The notes beneath the pieces are model-generated. The model worked only from the letters and a program-made list of their open reading frames with translations. It did not search any database and had not been told where the DNA came from. Below, one piece after another: positions 43,988 through 59,500 of a DNA stretch of 64,000 nucleotides (positions are counted from its first letter, which is position 1; each line of letters opens with the position of its first letter). Source of the stretch: Hypomesus transpacificus (lineage: Eukaryota > Chordata > Actinopteri > Osmeriformes > Osmeridae). The position numbers were made by a program, and so were the translations under genes. The stretch is from contig NC_061077.1 in the NCBI RefSeq assembly GCF_021917145.1, positions 10,811,251 through 10,875,250 on the forward strand. The letters run 5' to 3'.

Positions 43988-45736
43988 CTAGAGGTGCCCT
44001 GGCGCCCTCTCCTTCGCTTTCATTGGTCAAGTCTGCGTCAATCTGGTGCTTCAGAGCTCGCTACGATTTCTAATGGACACTGACCAGTAAGTGTATTGCA
44101 TAAACCCCTCCTCTCTACGGACCCCACCCGGCTTTCCAGTAATGTTTTATCATTCTAGAAGCATTAATTGTGGGCACGGTTCGTTGTAGGTTGTGGATAT
44201 CGGGCAAACACTCACAATATCGAGTGACACATTTTTGCAATGCATTAACATCCTCAAAGAATGTTCTGCATTAGAGCACTCCTAGAATGGAACAATATAC
44301 ACACCCAATGGAAGCAACGATTCAGTGCATTGGACAAATGGATGTAACAGAAAGCCTTATCTGCATAACAAATCTATTCATCCACCAATGAATATACCTG
44401 GATGTGTCTTACCTGATATAGCTGTCATATGTAACAGACACCCGTACACAGAGACCACACAATGGGGTTAGAATTGTAACAGTTGTGGAATGCTACTCTG
44501 AACCTCGTTAATGTTTCCTGCTGCAGGAGGAGACAGAATGCAAAATTGAGTTGTTGTGATGTCCTTGCTATTATTTGCTAATTGTGTTTATTTGTTTTAG
44601 GAAGACCAGGGGGTTGGGGGCCACACAGCTTCATCTAAAAGAGACTGCAATTGATTTTACATTTCACCACAAAATAAAAACATTAAAATGTTGAACTTGA
44701 ACGTGTGATTTCTGTATAACCACAGTATTCCTCTATATATGATAATGGAGGTCAAACAGTTCAGTCCTAGATGGGGGGGATATGTAGGACAGGGATCAAC
44801 AGACACCCAGCCCCCCTTGCCCTCCTCCCAGAATCCAACCGTTGCTAGGAGATGAATAACGGAGTTGCCGGGCTACTGGATAGTACCCACATAAACCGCC
44901 TTTATCTGTTAGTCACATGACCAAGCTTGAATAGCAGTTCTAACGGGTAGGGTACAGCTGCTCCAGTAGAGGAGGGGGGGGGGGGGGAGCAGTAGGAGGT
45001 GTGGGGGCACCCCTGACCCATTCATTGATGATAAGTCCATTATCTTAAATACAAGTGCAGGATCATTATTTGTCTATATGATGAAGTGACCAAGTGATGA
45101 GTTCTAATGGTTAAAATGTGATAAGAAAAAATGACCTGGCAATTCCTGTGGTCTTAACTCATATCACAGATGATAAATCGAAGTCAAATAGACTCTACGA
45201 CTATTACATCCAACTCTTCATTGTATTCCCAGCATTATCGGACACATTATCATCTTGTATGGACAAAAGGAATTTATTGAATAGGATGCTTACACACACT
45301 CACTGTCAAGCCCACATCAAAAAGACAGCTTATGTATGTAGTGCAGTAAATATACTTTTATTGGCCTATAAATAGTAAAGTGTAGTACTAGGCCTATAGT
45401 GACATGATCATGTTTAGTTGCTAACAATGTATTTTACTCTTTAGCAGCCCCCCAACTGTCTTTCTATTGTAGCTATGTTAGATAGTAGTCACTTTATTTA
45501 TACAGAAACCTGTCTCTGAGGCATAAACAAAAATCGCTATCTCTAAAAAAAGAAAATCTAAAAAAATCTCTAAGTAGCCTATAAATGTGCACTGACATAC
45601 ACCAGACACTTGGTATTCAACTTCATAGAGAGTCATACAGGAAGTCACGCAGCATGGCGGAGGGTTGAGGACCTCTCCCATCCCAGAACATTCTTCCACA
45701 TAACTGTGTGTCTCTCTCTCCCTCTCTCTCATTATT

Positions 45737-45947
45737 TCTCCCTCCCTCCCTCCCTCCCTCCCCCCTTCCTTCCTTCCTTCCTTCCTTCTCTCCCTCCCTC
45801 CCTCCCTCCATCCCTCCCTCCCTCCCTCCCCCTCCCTCCCTCCCTCCCTCCCTCCCTCCCTCCCTCCCTCCCTCCCTCCCTCCCTCCCTCCCTCCCTCCC
45901 TCCTTCCCTTCTTCCCTCCTTCCCTCCCTCACTCCCTCCTCCCTCCC

Positions 45948-45986
<39 letters not shown>

Positions 45987-46000
45987 GTCTCTCTCTCTGG
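45737..46000. repeat. Polypyrimidine (CCCT)n/(CTTC)n/(CT)n block
   Basis: About 264 bases almost entirely of C and T on the plus strand, with only four purines noticed, including an uninterrupted stretch of about 120 bases. Proline/serine-rich open frames across it are artefacts. Confidence 0.95.
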
Positions 46001-46818
46001 TGCTGCAGCTGTTAGAAGCTCCTCCTTGCCTCACAGCTGCTCTGAACCTCCCTGTGGAAAGCCTGGCATGGAGCCCTGACTGCGTGGCTTCCTCTTCTAC
46101 CCACATCACAAGCCCTCAGGAGAAGGGAACAGTGCTGGTGGGTATATTTGTAATACTTATAGCAAAAGATGGAAAGCTGGGCTTCCACTTGTACAACAGC
46201 ACAACTAGTGTACCAGTACAGTGTACTACTTGATACAGCACATGTTTTCAATGAGGATTCTACAGAGTCTTTATCTGGGCAGAGGATCCGTTTGGCTTAA
46301 CTGAATAAACCCTTGTAAACCTCTATTCAAATTGTAAATGGTCAGATCCCTGTATACAGGATAGCTGCACAAGGCTGTAACCCTAGAGACCGGGAACAAG
46401 AATGTGGGCAGCAGCTTACAGGCTCAGGCTCTGTTACAAAGCTTTTGTTCAGCATTGAAACATACTGTACCACTCTTATCAAAGCCTTAAAGGGCAATGG
46501 CATTGACGGATACCAGGCTTTTTCAGTTCAGAGTGGTGTTGGCTTCTTGAAAAATGCTAAGCTAACACACACAAACACAGAGGCAAGCCCCTCCAGCAAC
46601 AGTAAGACACATAAACCACGTGATGTGTCCAGAAGGATTACATCACTGCAGAGAATCTAGGACAAAGAGGGTGGAGCGCTGGGCAGATGGATGGCAGGCA
46701 GGCATCAGCAACATGGAGGGCTGGGCATACACTAGTCATGGTGGGATTGCATTTTATGCACTGCAAGCAAAATTGGTGAAGTTTCACAGTTATTTTGAGT
46801 GATTGTGCGAACAAATGA

Positions 46819-46838
46819 GGGGGGGGGGGGGGGGGGGG
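46819..46838. repeat. Poly-G run (20 bases)
   Basis: Uninterrupted G run on the plus strand between tubulin genes C and D. Length may be inexact because such runs are prone to sequencing error. Confidence 0.85.
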
Positions 46839-47405
46839 TACAGTTTTGGTTATAGCTCTGTCAATTGACAATGCAGTTCAGGCCTGGAATTTGGAGCATA
46901 TTGACCTTGATTATTGAGTGGACATTGAGCTTTAGCGTTAGGTCCTATGCTATGCTAAACCTGTCACTGCTTTTTTTAAGGGAACAAAGTCATGGGTGTT
47001 GTCTGAGACAAACATACTCAAGCCTTTCCAGTGTAAAAAAAATGGAAATTAAAATGGAGTAAGCATAAAAAACAATGCATCAAAGACCACGTGATGTGTT
47101 ATGATGTCATCAATTTTCAAATCATACGATTAATACTAAATTAAACTACAAACAAAGAATGTATGGTATGAGGGTGTATGTTAACAATTACAATGATGAA
47201 CAATGCATGTTTTAAGTCTATTTACAGCCCATTTCCAATACTCGAAACGTTTGCCTACATTAATTACGGAGCTCCGCCTCCTCCGTACAGCAGTCGTTGC
47301 AGCGACCCTCTGACAGGCAGTACACCTATTCAAACAGACACAAATAAAAGGATTTCTCTGCGTATTTCCTTGTTTTCTCTTATTGTTCGAACCTCTTCAG
47401 AAAAC

Positions 47406-50080
<2,675 letters not shown>

Positions 50081-50573
50081 AATGGGATAGGAGATAAGCC
50101 TTTGTCAGACTGCATGATTTGATTTAGATTGATACCTCATAAAAATGAATAGATATTGGCATTTTGTCTATTTGATGTTCATCATTTGCTATGCTATAAG
50201 TTTAGCCTCACCATAAATTGTCTGGATTATCAGTTCCTCCATTAGAAAACAAGACCATTCAATTCATAAAGTCATTAAATATGTTACTGATTAAAGAGGA
50301 GGATTTTGTCTTCCGTTTAAACCCTTAAGTAGCTCTTGTTTACAAGTTTGAACACACTCATTTTCATAAACAGAAAATACACCAGTTTGGTAAGTAAAAT
50401 TTAAGGGGAAAAGCACGCAAAAAAATATTACACCAAAGGGGTTTCCCACAGTTTCAGAATGCACCATAATCATACTAGTCATGCAAAAACGAATAGATGA
50501 AGTTGGGTAGGTGTAATCATAATCATAAAATAAGCTATACGAACAGATCACTTAAGTGTATATTGAAATTTGA

Positions 50574-50579
50574 AATAAA
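50574..50579 (+). promoter_or_regulatory. Candidate polyadenylation signal of tubulin gene D
   Basis: AATAAA about 490 bases after the stop codon in the short spacer (50081-50700) between gene D and the pmel 3' end. That spacer shows no other feature. Confidence 0.35.
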
Positions 50580-50700
50580 ATTGGTCACACACGAATGAAC
50601 TTTGATACAGAAAAATAAACATGTATAAAAATGTATAAAAAACATGTCACATGTTCAACTGTGCAAATGAGATGTTTCTTGGTTGTTGTGGGAGGATGAT

Positions 50701-53700
50701 TCACACTAGCCTCTCTTGGAGGAGAGGGCAGTTGTCTACAGCTGACCGTCGACCCAGACAATTCCAGAACATCCCGGGAACACAGGTCCGTCCCTGACTA
50801 ACCTGAGACTTCTCAGACTCACTATTGAAATGTCTGTGCCTAAAAATATGATATACAGTTAGACATTTGCTATATGTTACATTGGCTTTAAATTTGTTTT
50901 AGTCTAGAAATACATTGCAATTGTAGTGAAGTTATCTTGAAGGGCGACCTTACTTGTAAGTGTGGGCTACTGTCCCTACAGTGAGAGCCACAATCAGGAC
51001 CCCCAGCATGCCCATCATGGCTACAGTAGCAGATGAAGAGAGAGCAGGACCTGCAACCCAGGAAACAATGAATCAGAAATCTTAAACTCCCAAACAGGGC
51101 AGAAAAGCACAACTGTTTTGGTCAAGAGAGCTCTATCTCGGTGCAATCTGGAAAATGATTGATTTACTATGGCAAACACAAAAGATGGACAACATACCCA
51201 TGTTGACATTCACCCTAGCACTAGTGACGGCCAGACTGAAGTCGTTGGTCATTGACACGTTGATGCAGTAGACACCTGAGTTGTTGAAGAAGTGGCGCAG
51301 AACCAACTGGCACTCTGGAGAGGGAGCCACTGCATTGCACTCTGTGTGGACTGGCCTCATGCAATCAGCATCCAGCACCACACTGCACACCTCTTTTGGG
51401 TGGCTAGGGAACAGACCAGAGTGAACACCAAGGTATACAGAACACCAGAAAACTACATTTTTCATGACCATGTGTGTGCTTGGTGAAATGATTAGTGCTG
51501 TAACTGTTGCTCACCTTCCTGCACAGGTAATGGTAAGATCAACCATATTCTTCTCAGCCTCGGGGGTCTTTAACACAGTGTTGCTCACTTGGACGATCTC
51601 CACACTCTCAATGCCCTCTTAGCACAGAAAAAAACATGCTTTGTCAGTGCAATAATTAACAAAGAGGTTTTGAGTGCAAGTCTATGACAGAACATAACAA
51701 TTGTACTGACACAAGGCTTTTCTACAGCCAGGGAGAATTGTTCTTGATGTTATCCAGGACTAGTCTGAGTCTGGAAACTCTCTCTGATAGCACTGACTGA
51801 GAACTCACCAACCACATCAATCCCAGTACAGAAGGACCCATAGCGATAGATCACACAGTCATCATCAGATGGTGGGTCATTTGCATTACGCTTCGCAACC
51901 ACCACCGAAGGACCTGGGTCTGTCTTCGTCGCTGCCCGATCTTTAATGAGAAAGCAACAAGGCATTGGATACCCTACCGTTCAACGCAATTCAACTCGAA
52001 TCATTCCAACCATCAGCCAGACATACCAGCGGTCACAGCCTCTCCGCCTGCTCTCTCCAGAGCCTTGGAGGCTGCTGGGGCCAAGGCAGGGCCGGTGGGG
52101 ATGCCAGGGTTGACTGGAGAGGGTGTCTGGACCAGCTGGACTGCATCCTGAGCAGCAGGAGCAGCAGATGTGCTGGAAGCCTCGTCCTCGGTCACGTCCT
52201 CCTCAGAGTCCATCTCTGCTGGCGCTGTCGGGCCCACGTCCAGGCTGAACACAGTCCTCTGGGAGGACAGCACTGGAGCAGTTGAGGCATCGGCTGGAAC
52301 GCTCACTGGAGGAGGGAATCCACATGACATGTTTCTTTTTTCCTTACATATATACACAGTGCATGTTGTATACATAACTTTATGCTAGGAATCAATGAAT
52401 GAGTTGCAAATACATCTTTCAGATAATAAAAAAAAGAACCATTTTCAAATGATTGCCAACCTGTGGAGTCCATATCTGCATGTGGCCCAGGGGGCAGTAA
52501 GGTGACAGAGTTGACGGTGGGGGTGTTGGCCGGGGTGACACATCTAATGTCAGGGATGACAGCCTGCACCACCACCTTGGGCCTGAAGGAGCCAGACGAC
52601 ACATAGGTGTGTGTGACTGTCAGCTCCCGGGAGATGAGGGCCCCACTGTTGTCTCCAAAATCCCAGTTGTAGGTGATGTCAGCATTGCTCAGGTACTGGC
52701 TGGGGTCATGTAGGGAGACACTGAAGGCGATAGCCCTGTTTTGGACAAATTTCAAGTCGGCCTCGTCGATGTCATTCACTTGCGTCAAAGAGACAGCAAA
52801 GGGGATTTGATCTGATGGAAGACAACAACAACAAAAAACAGTCAAATGCATAATCCCGTTGTTCTCATCTGGACAAATCAGAGATTGATCAAGTTTGGAT
52901 GACTTGTCTGGAGGCCTGACTCTGACCAGTGATGGAGAACTCAGTGGAGGCGTAGCCCAGAGGGATGAACTTCTCCTTGCTGCGGTAGTGGTAGATGACA
53001 ATGTCCACAGTGTAGGAGCCCAGAGGGACGTTGTCTGTGCTGATGGTCAAGGAGGAGGAGGGGCCGTCAGACACTTGCCAGTATTGATCTGGGAGACAAA
53101 AGGAAAGCACACTGTTTCACCAACTAAAATAGAGCATATTGATTATTTCTGCAATGATTAATTAACTTATAATAATTCTAAATTTCTAAATTGTATGTAA
53201 ATTATTATTTTAGCTTTTGCTATTCTTACCCCAGGCCTTCCAGACAAACACATAGCTTGGCTGCTTGTCTTTTTTAAACAGAGTACCATCAGGAAAGATT
53301 CCATTCCACTCTGTGTTCTGTGTTGGGTACACGGGCTCCGACTCACGGTAGTTAGTCCCTTTAACAAACATGGGTCAAGGCAACAATATTAGTGAAACAT
53401 TGTGGTGAAAGAGAAAGGCTAAAACAATGAGGGCGGAGCTCACCATTGACTGTGCAGTCCTGGGCCCACACCACCTCTCCACTGGGCATTATCTTCTGGT
53501 TGTGGGGGAATTCCAGGTCAATGGTGAAGGTAACCTTGGCGCCAGTCAGGGTTGGTGCATCGTTTCCCACAATGAATTTAACATGCCCACCTGATGGAGG
53601 ATAGACATTTAAATCATAGGAAAAACAGGGTGTGGGGGCGTGATTAGCCTAATAAGGCGACCAAACTAGCCCTGCAACCTTTGCATACCTTTCCAAGAGT

Positions 53701-55010
53701 CAGCGTAGCGAGGGTCCCCGTCTTTCCAGATTGGATACATTCTGGTGTTCCATGATGGATACCGGCTGAAACGGTTTTTAGGCTCTAAAATATCAGCACA
53801 GAGGACATGAAAATGGGAACAGAATACCTGTCCTATCTCTTAAGTTCTTGCTGAATATCACAAATAATTGGCCAATTGAGTAGCAGGGAAATGTGTTACC
53901 ACTCGCAAAGACCATAGGAGGGTGCTCTTGTCTATATGACCCAGATTTGTCTGCAAATTAATACTTTGTTTTGTGATATATTAGGGCATTTGATCCTTTT
54001 TGTGGACAGACAGTGAAAAGTAACAAAAAACATAGAGAGAGGGGAGTAGGACATGTAGGAAATTGTATGGACGGGATTTAAAACCGACCCCTGCAGAAAG
54101 GCATCATCCTTCATGGTGTCCACATTTGAGAGGAAAACCACTGGTCACCCCAACAAAAGACTCTACAATCTTTTTCAATCCTGCTCCTATGTCTGTCTTC
54201 TGAGTGGTACAGTGAACCCTAGATTAAGGGTTCACTTGCTTGCCTTTGGATTAAGCACAAAGGGGATTATTGTTTGTTTTTTCCTTTTTCAAAACTGTGT
54301 CACATCACAGGCAATAATCCCCATGATTAGTTTACAATGAAGAGTGGCCAGAGGCTATATGGTAAGAATAACTGACAGATATTTTTACCACAACAGATGG
54401 ATTTAAAACTCTCTAATAACCAAATTTATCCTTGCAGACTTTTGCATATTAGTGCATATTAAGCACATTAACATGTGTACTGTCCATATGTTCACATTTG
54501 TAAAATACTCTAGGACATATAAATTCATTTATAACAGTTTTACAAGGTATTTAATATCATGATAGCTAAGTCTCTCATATTGTATCAACATGGGCCTTTC
54601 TTACCCATAAGTGCATATCAACATTGTGCACATAAAGTGATGCACGCGGTCATCCTGTGATCTGCATGCCTTTTAGTTAATCCCCATGCTTGATGGAGTA
54701 ACAGGAATGAATGAGACACTAAAACCACCTGATGATCACGATAATCCTTGTTCATACAACTAGCCCAGGAAAACTGTGCCACAATAATAATATCACCTAC
54801 AAAGAAGGAATATGATATATTTGCGAAGAGATTGCACACATTTATATGGACAAGATTTTCACTCGCAGAATGGTTGTATCTGTCCCTATAAGTTTGAGTG
54901 TTTCCATGAAGCATAACTGAATGTTGTTTGGAAGGCTTCAGCTTCTTGTACTCACTTGCCACAGCCGATGAAGCCAAGGCCAGCACCAGCACTGAAAGCG
55001 CTGCCCGCAT
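50701..55010 (-). CDS. pmel: Premelanosome protein PMEL (silver)
   Basis: Twelve exons on the minus strand: 54956-55010, 53689-53784, 53444-53590, 53230-53358, 52927-53088, 52461-52811, 52027-52305, 51809-51940, 51515-51617, 51198-51403, 50954-51050 and 50701-50839. Phases fit, giving 631 residues (human 661). PMEL forms the amyloid sheets on which melanin is laid down in melanosomes. Seen in order: signal peptide (1-18), N-terminal region, PKD domain (YNWDFGD at 244-250), a short Ser/Thr/Pro/Glu-rich linker in exon 7, and a dibasic cleavage site KR at 423-424 before DCVIYRYGSF. Then come the cysteine-rich Kringle-like domain, a transmembrane helix (about 562-582) and a tail with a PLL sorting motif (NCPLLQE). 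Whether this is teleost pmela or pmelb cannot be told here. Confidence 0.95.
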
Positions 55011-55093
55011 TTTGATTCCGCTGCTTTTGGTGAAATGTTCCTTTTCTCGGTGGTAGGTCAGGCTGGTTTCCCAACATCATAGTAGTGACAGAC

Positions 55094-55100
55094 TTTTATA
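55094..55100 (-). promoter_or_regulatory. TATA box of pmel
   Basis: TATAAAA on the minus strand, 84 bases upstream of the pmel ATG, consistent with a leader of about 55 bases. Confidence 0.6.
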
Positions 55101-56355
55101 AATTCCCTCCTCTGTTGCCTCACAGCCAATGGAATTAGCTAAACCCTCCCTCTGGCCTGCTGCCCCTCCTAATCACAAAGCTTAGACACACCTTTTGTGA
55201 ATATCAGTTATGTACTATACAGCATTACTTATGTGGGTCAGCAAATGAAATTAGATTTACATGTTGAACATGCATATTTGTTCAGCAACATGTAAGGAAT
55301 TATGTCTGCAAAGATTATTGGAAAGTAAATATGTTGCTTGACTCACAACAAAAGGATATGGTTTATTACTGCGTAACTATTCAGTTCAGAATGAAAGGTG
55401 CTGGAGATGCTGTGAGTTCATCAGGATAATCTTAATCATGCTCTCCTCCTCCTTATCATCGTCATCTTTTTCTCTTTCTTGTCCACATCAAACATACCCA
55501 TAACATCCTTATTGTATCCTTTCCATTCTATTCCATTCATTACACGTTAGTGACTTAGATAACTAAAATGAGGCGCATGGATGAAGGTCCCTGTGAAATC
55601 ACTAGTCCTTCCACTAAAGGACTTCTTGTGAAAGGTGTGGCTGTTTATGAATAGCTCATTATGGCATGTTTTATTCTCATTAAAAAGGTGAAGGCCCAAG
55701 ACACAACTGTGTTGAAGTTGGCGTATTAATCATGTTGCGTGTGAAGGTCATGAGTCCCTAGATTGTGAATAGCCTAAATCTCTTAAACACCACCTGACAA
55801 ATTGGCCTATTTCTTCAATTAGTCTGGCTGATTAACGGATTTATACCTAAATTCTTTCAGCCTCTTTCTGCTGATACTATTGAATATAATTATGTATGTA
55901 TTATATTATTCAACAACAGAAAATTCTCCAGACAAATCATTTTAAAGGTATCTTTGCCTGTAAATTCACAGCATCAACACTTTTGATATGGGACGGATTA
56001 CCTGAGTTACACAAATAGGTAAGATGGGGAAAGTGGCTTTGTCTGTCAATAGAACAATAGGTCACACATACTGCAAAGAGAGACTCTGCTTAAAGGAAAA
56101 ATGGTAGGAATGCAATATTAATAAGGATTACTGAAGTGCTTGTGACTACCTAAATTCATCCGGATTTGTCATACCCTTAGTTGAACTATAAAGTTACTGT
56201 GCTATACATTTTTGGTTTTGATACAATGAAACAATGTTCGCACTCAGGGCAAATCTTTTCTCAATCCATGTTATCTTTATGATTAACATAAATCTTCAAA
56301 CCTACTATTCCCTACCACTACACACGTCCCTTTTTGTCTTTTTCTTTTAAACTGC

Positions 56356-56411
56356 AATGTTATTTAGTCAATGTTATTTAGTCAATGTTATTTAGTCAAT
56401 GTTATTTAGTC
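56356..56411. repeat. 14-bp tandem repeat, four perfect copies
   Basis: AATGTTATTTAGTC repeated four times head-to-tail without mismatch, about 110 bases beyond the fsip2 stop codon, probably in its 3' UTR or flank. Confidence 0.95.
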
Positions 56412-56523
56412 ATTGCTAATAAACAAATCATAATGCATGTATAGTAAAGTACAATGAAAAGTCAGATCGTTTATAATACGAAATATAGAATCAAATGCTT
56501 CCACAAGACATTTTGAATATGTC

Positions 56524-59500
56524 TCAGTTTTCCCTCAACGTTTGGGTTGTAGTGCAGAAAGCATCTTCTCCAGCAGATGATCCTGGCTGTGACGTCTCCC
56601 TCTGGAGCTCAACTGTCTCTCCAGCCTGCAGGGTGGTGCGTGGGGAGAGGGACACAGGCGGCAGCAGTGCATTTAGATGGTCCTGGACCTTCAGAAGGAT
56701 CTCAAAGGCCAAGAGGTTCTCATCCACAACAGGCAGAGCCTTCATTTTTCTGTGAGATGCCTTGGTCTCCAGTTGGTAGTTGACCTCATCAGAGTCCAAC
56801 AGTGACTCAAGGTTCAGGCTGGGAGCGTTGCTCTGGTCTGTCTCTGAGGTCAGGGAACGGGACTCCTCATCAGACGAGGATGGAGTTGTTGAGCGCATGG
56901 TCTCCTTTGGAAAGTGAAAGGGATTTCTACAGACTGTGCAAACCTTGACCTCCTTTGGCGCGATTTCTGTGGATTTTGCCAGGTTGCAGACTGGTCGCCA
57001 TTCCAGCTTCACCTTCTTAGACTTCTCGTCTGCAGTGAGCTGTTTGGAGAAGTCCACGATGGATCCGGAGGAGAAGGACTCAAGCTGGATTGGAGACTTG
57101 TCCCGGCCACCTTTGCTGTCTGTCTCAGAGATTCTCTGAGCCTTTTCCACAGTGAGGAAATCAGAATCACTCGAGGCATACTCATGTGGGCTGTCATAGT
57201 TACCACAAAATGAAGAGGCCGTTGGGACGCACCACTGCGTTTCCATAGAGACAGAGCTTGATACTGTCTCCTCAGCTGTGCTCGGGTCCAGTGTTGTCGC
57301 TGGTGAATTCCGGGTACCTTGCTCAATGACAGCAGGCTTCTTCATCGAAATGCACTTGCACTGACAGGAAAGCTGCTCATTAACTGGAGCCTCTTGTTTT
57401 TCTTCAATGGTGAAATACTTTACTTCATCAACTATGAGAGTCACAGTGTCCTTCTGTGATACAGATTTATCAGACTCCTCCGCCAACATAAAGTTATTAT
57501 CCAACAGGTTGTCAAACATAGTCTCCATGAGGCTTGAAATGATGAACTCCATTTTGGATGACGATAACCAGATCCCCAGGTGCCCATGGATACCTTCAGA
57601 TGCTTCAGCAGATGTGACCTCACTAGCATCAAACCGGAGTTGGAAAAAAGCAGGAATCAAGGGGGTGTTGCTTTCCATCACAAAAGTACCCATGCCACCC
57701 AAAACTCTGCTGACAGCATGTATAGTTGCCAGACTTACTGTCGGAGAAAGCGTGCCCTGAGGAGAGCCCTGTTTAATTTTGTTAATAAGCTCCCATTTGA
57801 CTTCATCCAGAATGTTTAAAATGTATTCTTTGGCGACAGCTTCCATCCTGGCGAGTGAAACCTCCTCTGTCTTTTCGGGTAGAGTGTTGTCCTCACCTGC
57901 TGTGTCTGGTCGGAAGTCTCTACTGTGAGCCCAGAACTGACAGACCTGGTCTCGATTGGGTGTGCACTGGTTGAGTTTGTCAGATATGCACTTTAACATA
58001 TCTTCAATCAAATAATTCACAGGACAGTCCTCAGAGAGGAGATTGTTCAACCCAAGTTGCGGCAGCGATAGGGAGCGTTTCACCTCATTCTTCACAGACC
58101 TGGCCACGTTGTCTAGAAACGGCTGGGTGCTAATGTGATCTAGGACTTCATCGATGATGTTGAGATAGGGGTATTGGAATGAAGAACTCCTTCCGGCTCG
58201 GTACACTTTATGTTGAAGGGACCCTGCCTCAGAGTCAGAAACACATTCCACTCTGACCACCGTTTTGCCATCCACAGGCATTCCACTGGGAGAGAGAAGA
58301 GGTGGCCTTCTGTTTACAGTTGGTCCCCAGATATCCTCTAAATCTGTTGTACTGGAAGGGAGCACACGGGATGCAGAGATGTTGCTGGTGCCCTCATGGA
58401 GCAGTGGAGGGACTTGTGATGGAAAATGGCAGACATCCGATTCAGAAAGGTTGCATTTGGCTTTTCCAGCAGCAGCATTCGCTTCAGCTTGTGCCTCATT
58501 AATATTCAGTGCTAATTCAATAAGCACCCTGTCTTTGCACATATCGAGAACATCGTTCACTAGATCATCAGATATGAGCTTAAGTTTGGCAGAGTCCATT
58601 CGTTTTGCTGGGTGCTCTTTGGCTGTCTTGGTGAGCAAGTCCTCTGAATAGATAGGTGAGGGGCAGGGAGTGTTTGGAGTCTTGTACTCCACATTGGTCT
58701 CCATGTCACCCAGAACATTGCTCATAGCATCAATGGTTCTCTGACTCACCTTGGGGGAGAGAGATCTCTTTGGGGAATCATGCTTAATCTTGTCACCAAA
58801 ATCTTTCTTCACAGTCTGGAAAACATGCTGTATCAGCTGAGCTGCAGCAACTTCGAGATTGCTGAATGTCTTTCCACCTGTTGAGTCTTCAGCACTGGAG
58901 CTTTGGTTGTCGCTCTGGTGCGCCACGCAAATTCTCTGGATTGCTGTTGTCATCAAATCTTCAATCATTTGATGCCTCTCGGTAGAGTCCTCACAGTGAA
59001 GGCTCACGGTGCTAAACTCTGGCAGAGAGAGGGAGCGTACCACCTCATCCCTTACAGACCGGGCTAACTTGTCTTTGAAAAGCCCTGTGCTGAAATGGTC
59101 AAGCACACCATCCACAAGTATGTAATACACGTGGGGGAAAGATATACTTTTGGAGGCTTTCTTCTCACTTGTGCCTTTCTGGAGGTCAAACACAGCTGGG
59201 TTTACCTTGCCAGGTTTTTTAAGCACATCATACTCTTTTTGAATCGTTAGAGACCTTGTGACCATCTCTTTGTGATCCACTGGGACCTGGGAGCCCAGTC
59301 TGGTGTCCCTGGTGCTACCATTCATAACAGCCTTGTCCTTGAGCTCACTAGATCTTGGGCAGGACTCAGGCAGGTGTTGAAGAACTGGTACCAGGCCAAA
59401 AAACTCTGAGCTTCGGTTTTTCAGGGTATTCTCTGATGTCAAGGAGGTGACAGCGTTTTCAGATGATGTGATCTTGTCCTGACTGAAAGATTTCAATGAA

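Larger units (their letters stand above)
43864..47405. other. Divergent spacer between tubulin genes C (-) and D (+)
   Basis: 3.5 kb head-to-head interval holding both promoters. It contains a 14-base G run (44974-44987), a large CCCT/CT block (45737-46000) and a 20-base G run (46819-46838). For gene D an AAATAAAAGG stretch at about 47341 may act as a TATA element. No coding exon other than artefacts of the repeat. Confidence 0.6.
55011..56523. other. pmel promoter and spacer to the fsip2 3' end
   Basis: About 1.5 kb. It holds the pmel TATA box near 55094 and, towards fsip2, a 14-bp tandem repeat. No other exon is seen. Confidence 0.55.

Noticed and set aside
45610-46233. Open frames of up to 207 codons rich in Pro/Ser or Gly/Glu/Arg
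   Set aside because: They are translations of the CCCT/CT microsatellite; none has a domain outside the repeat.
57009-57760. Frames in other phases and strands across the large fsip2 exon
   Set aside because: They are shadows of the 1,377-codon frame, which alone carries family motifs and joins in phase to upstream exons.
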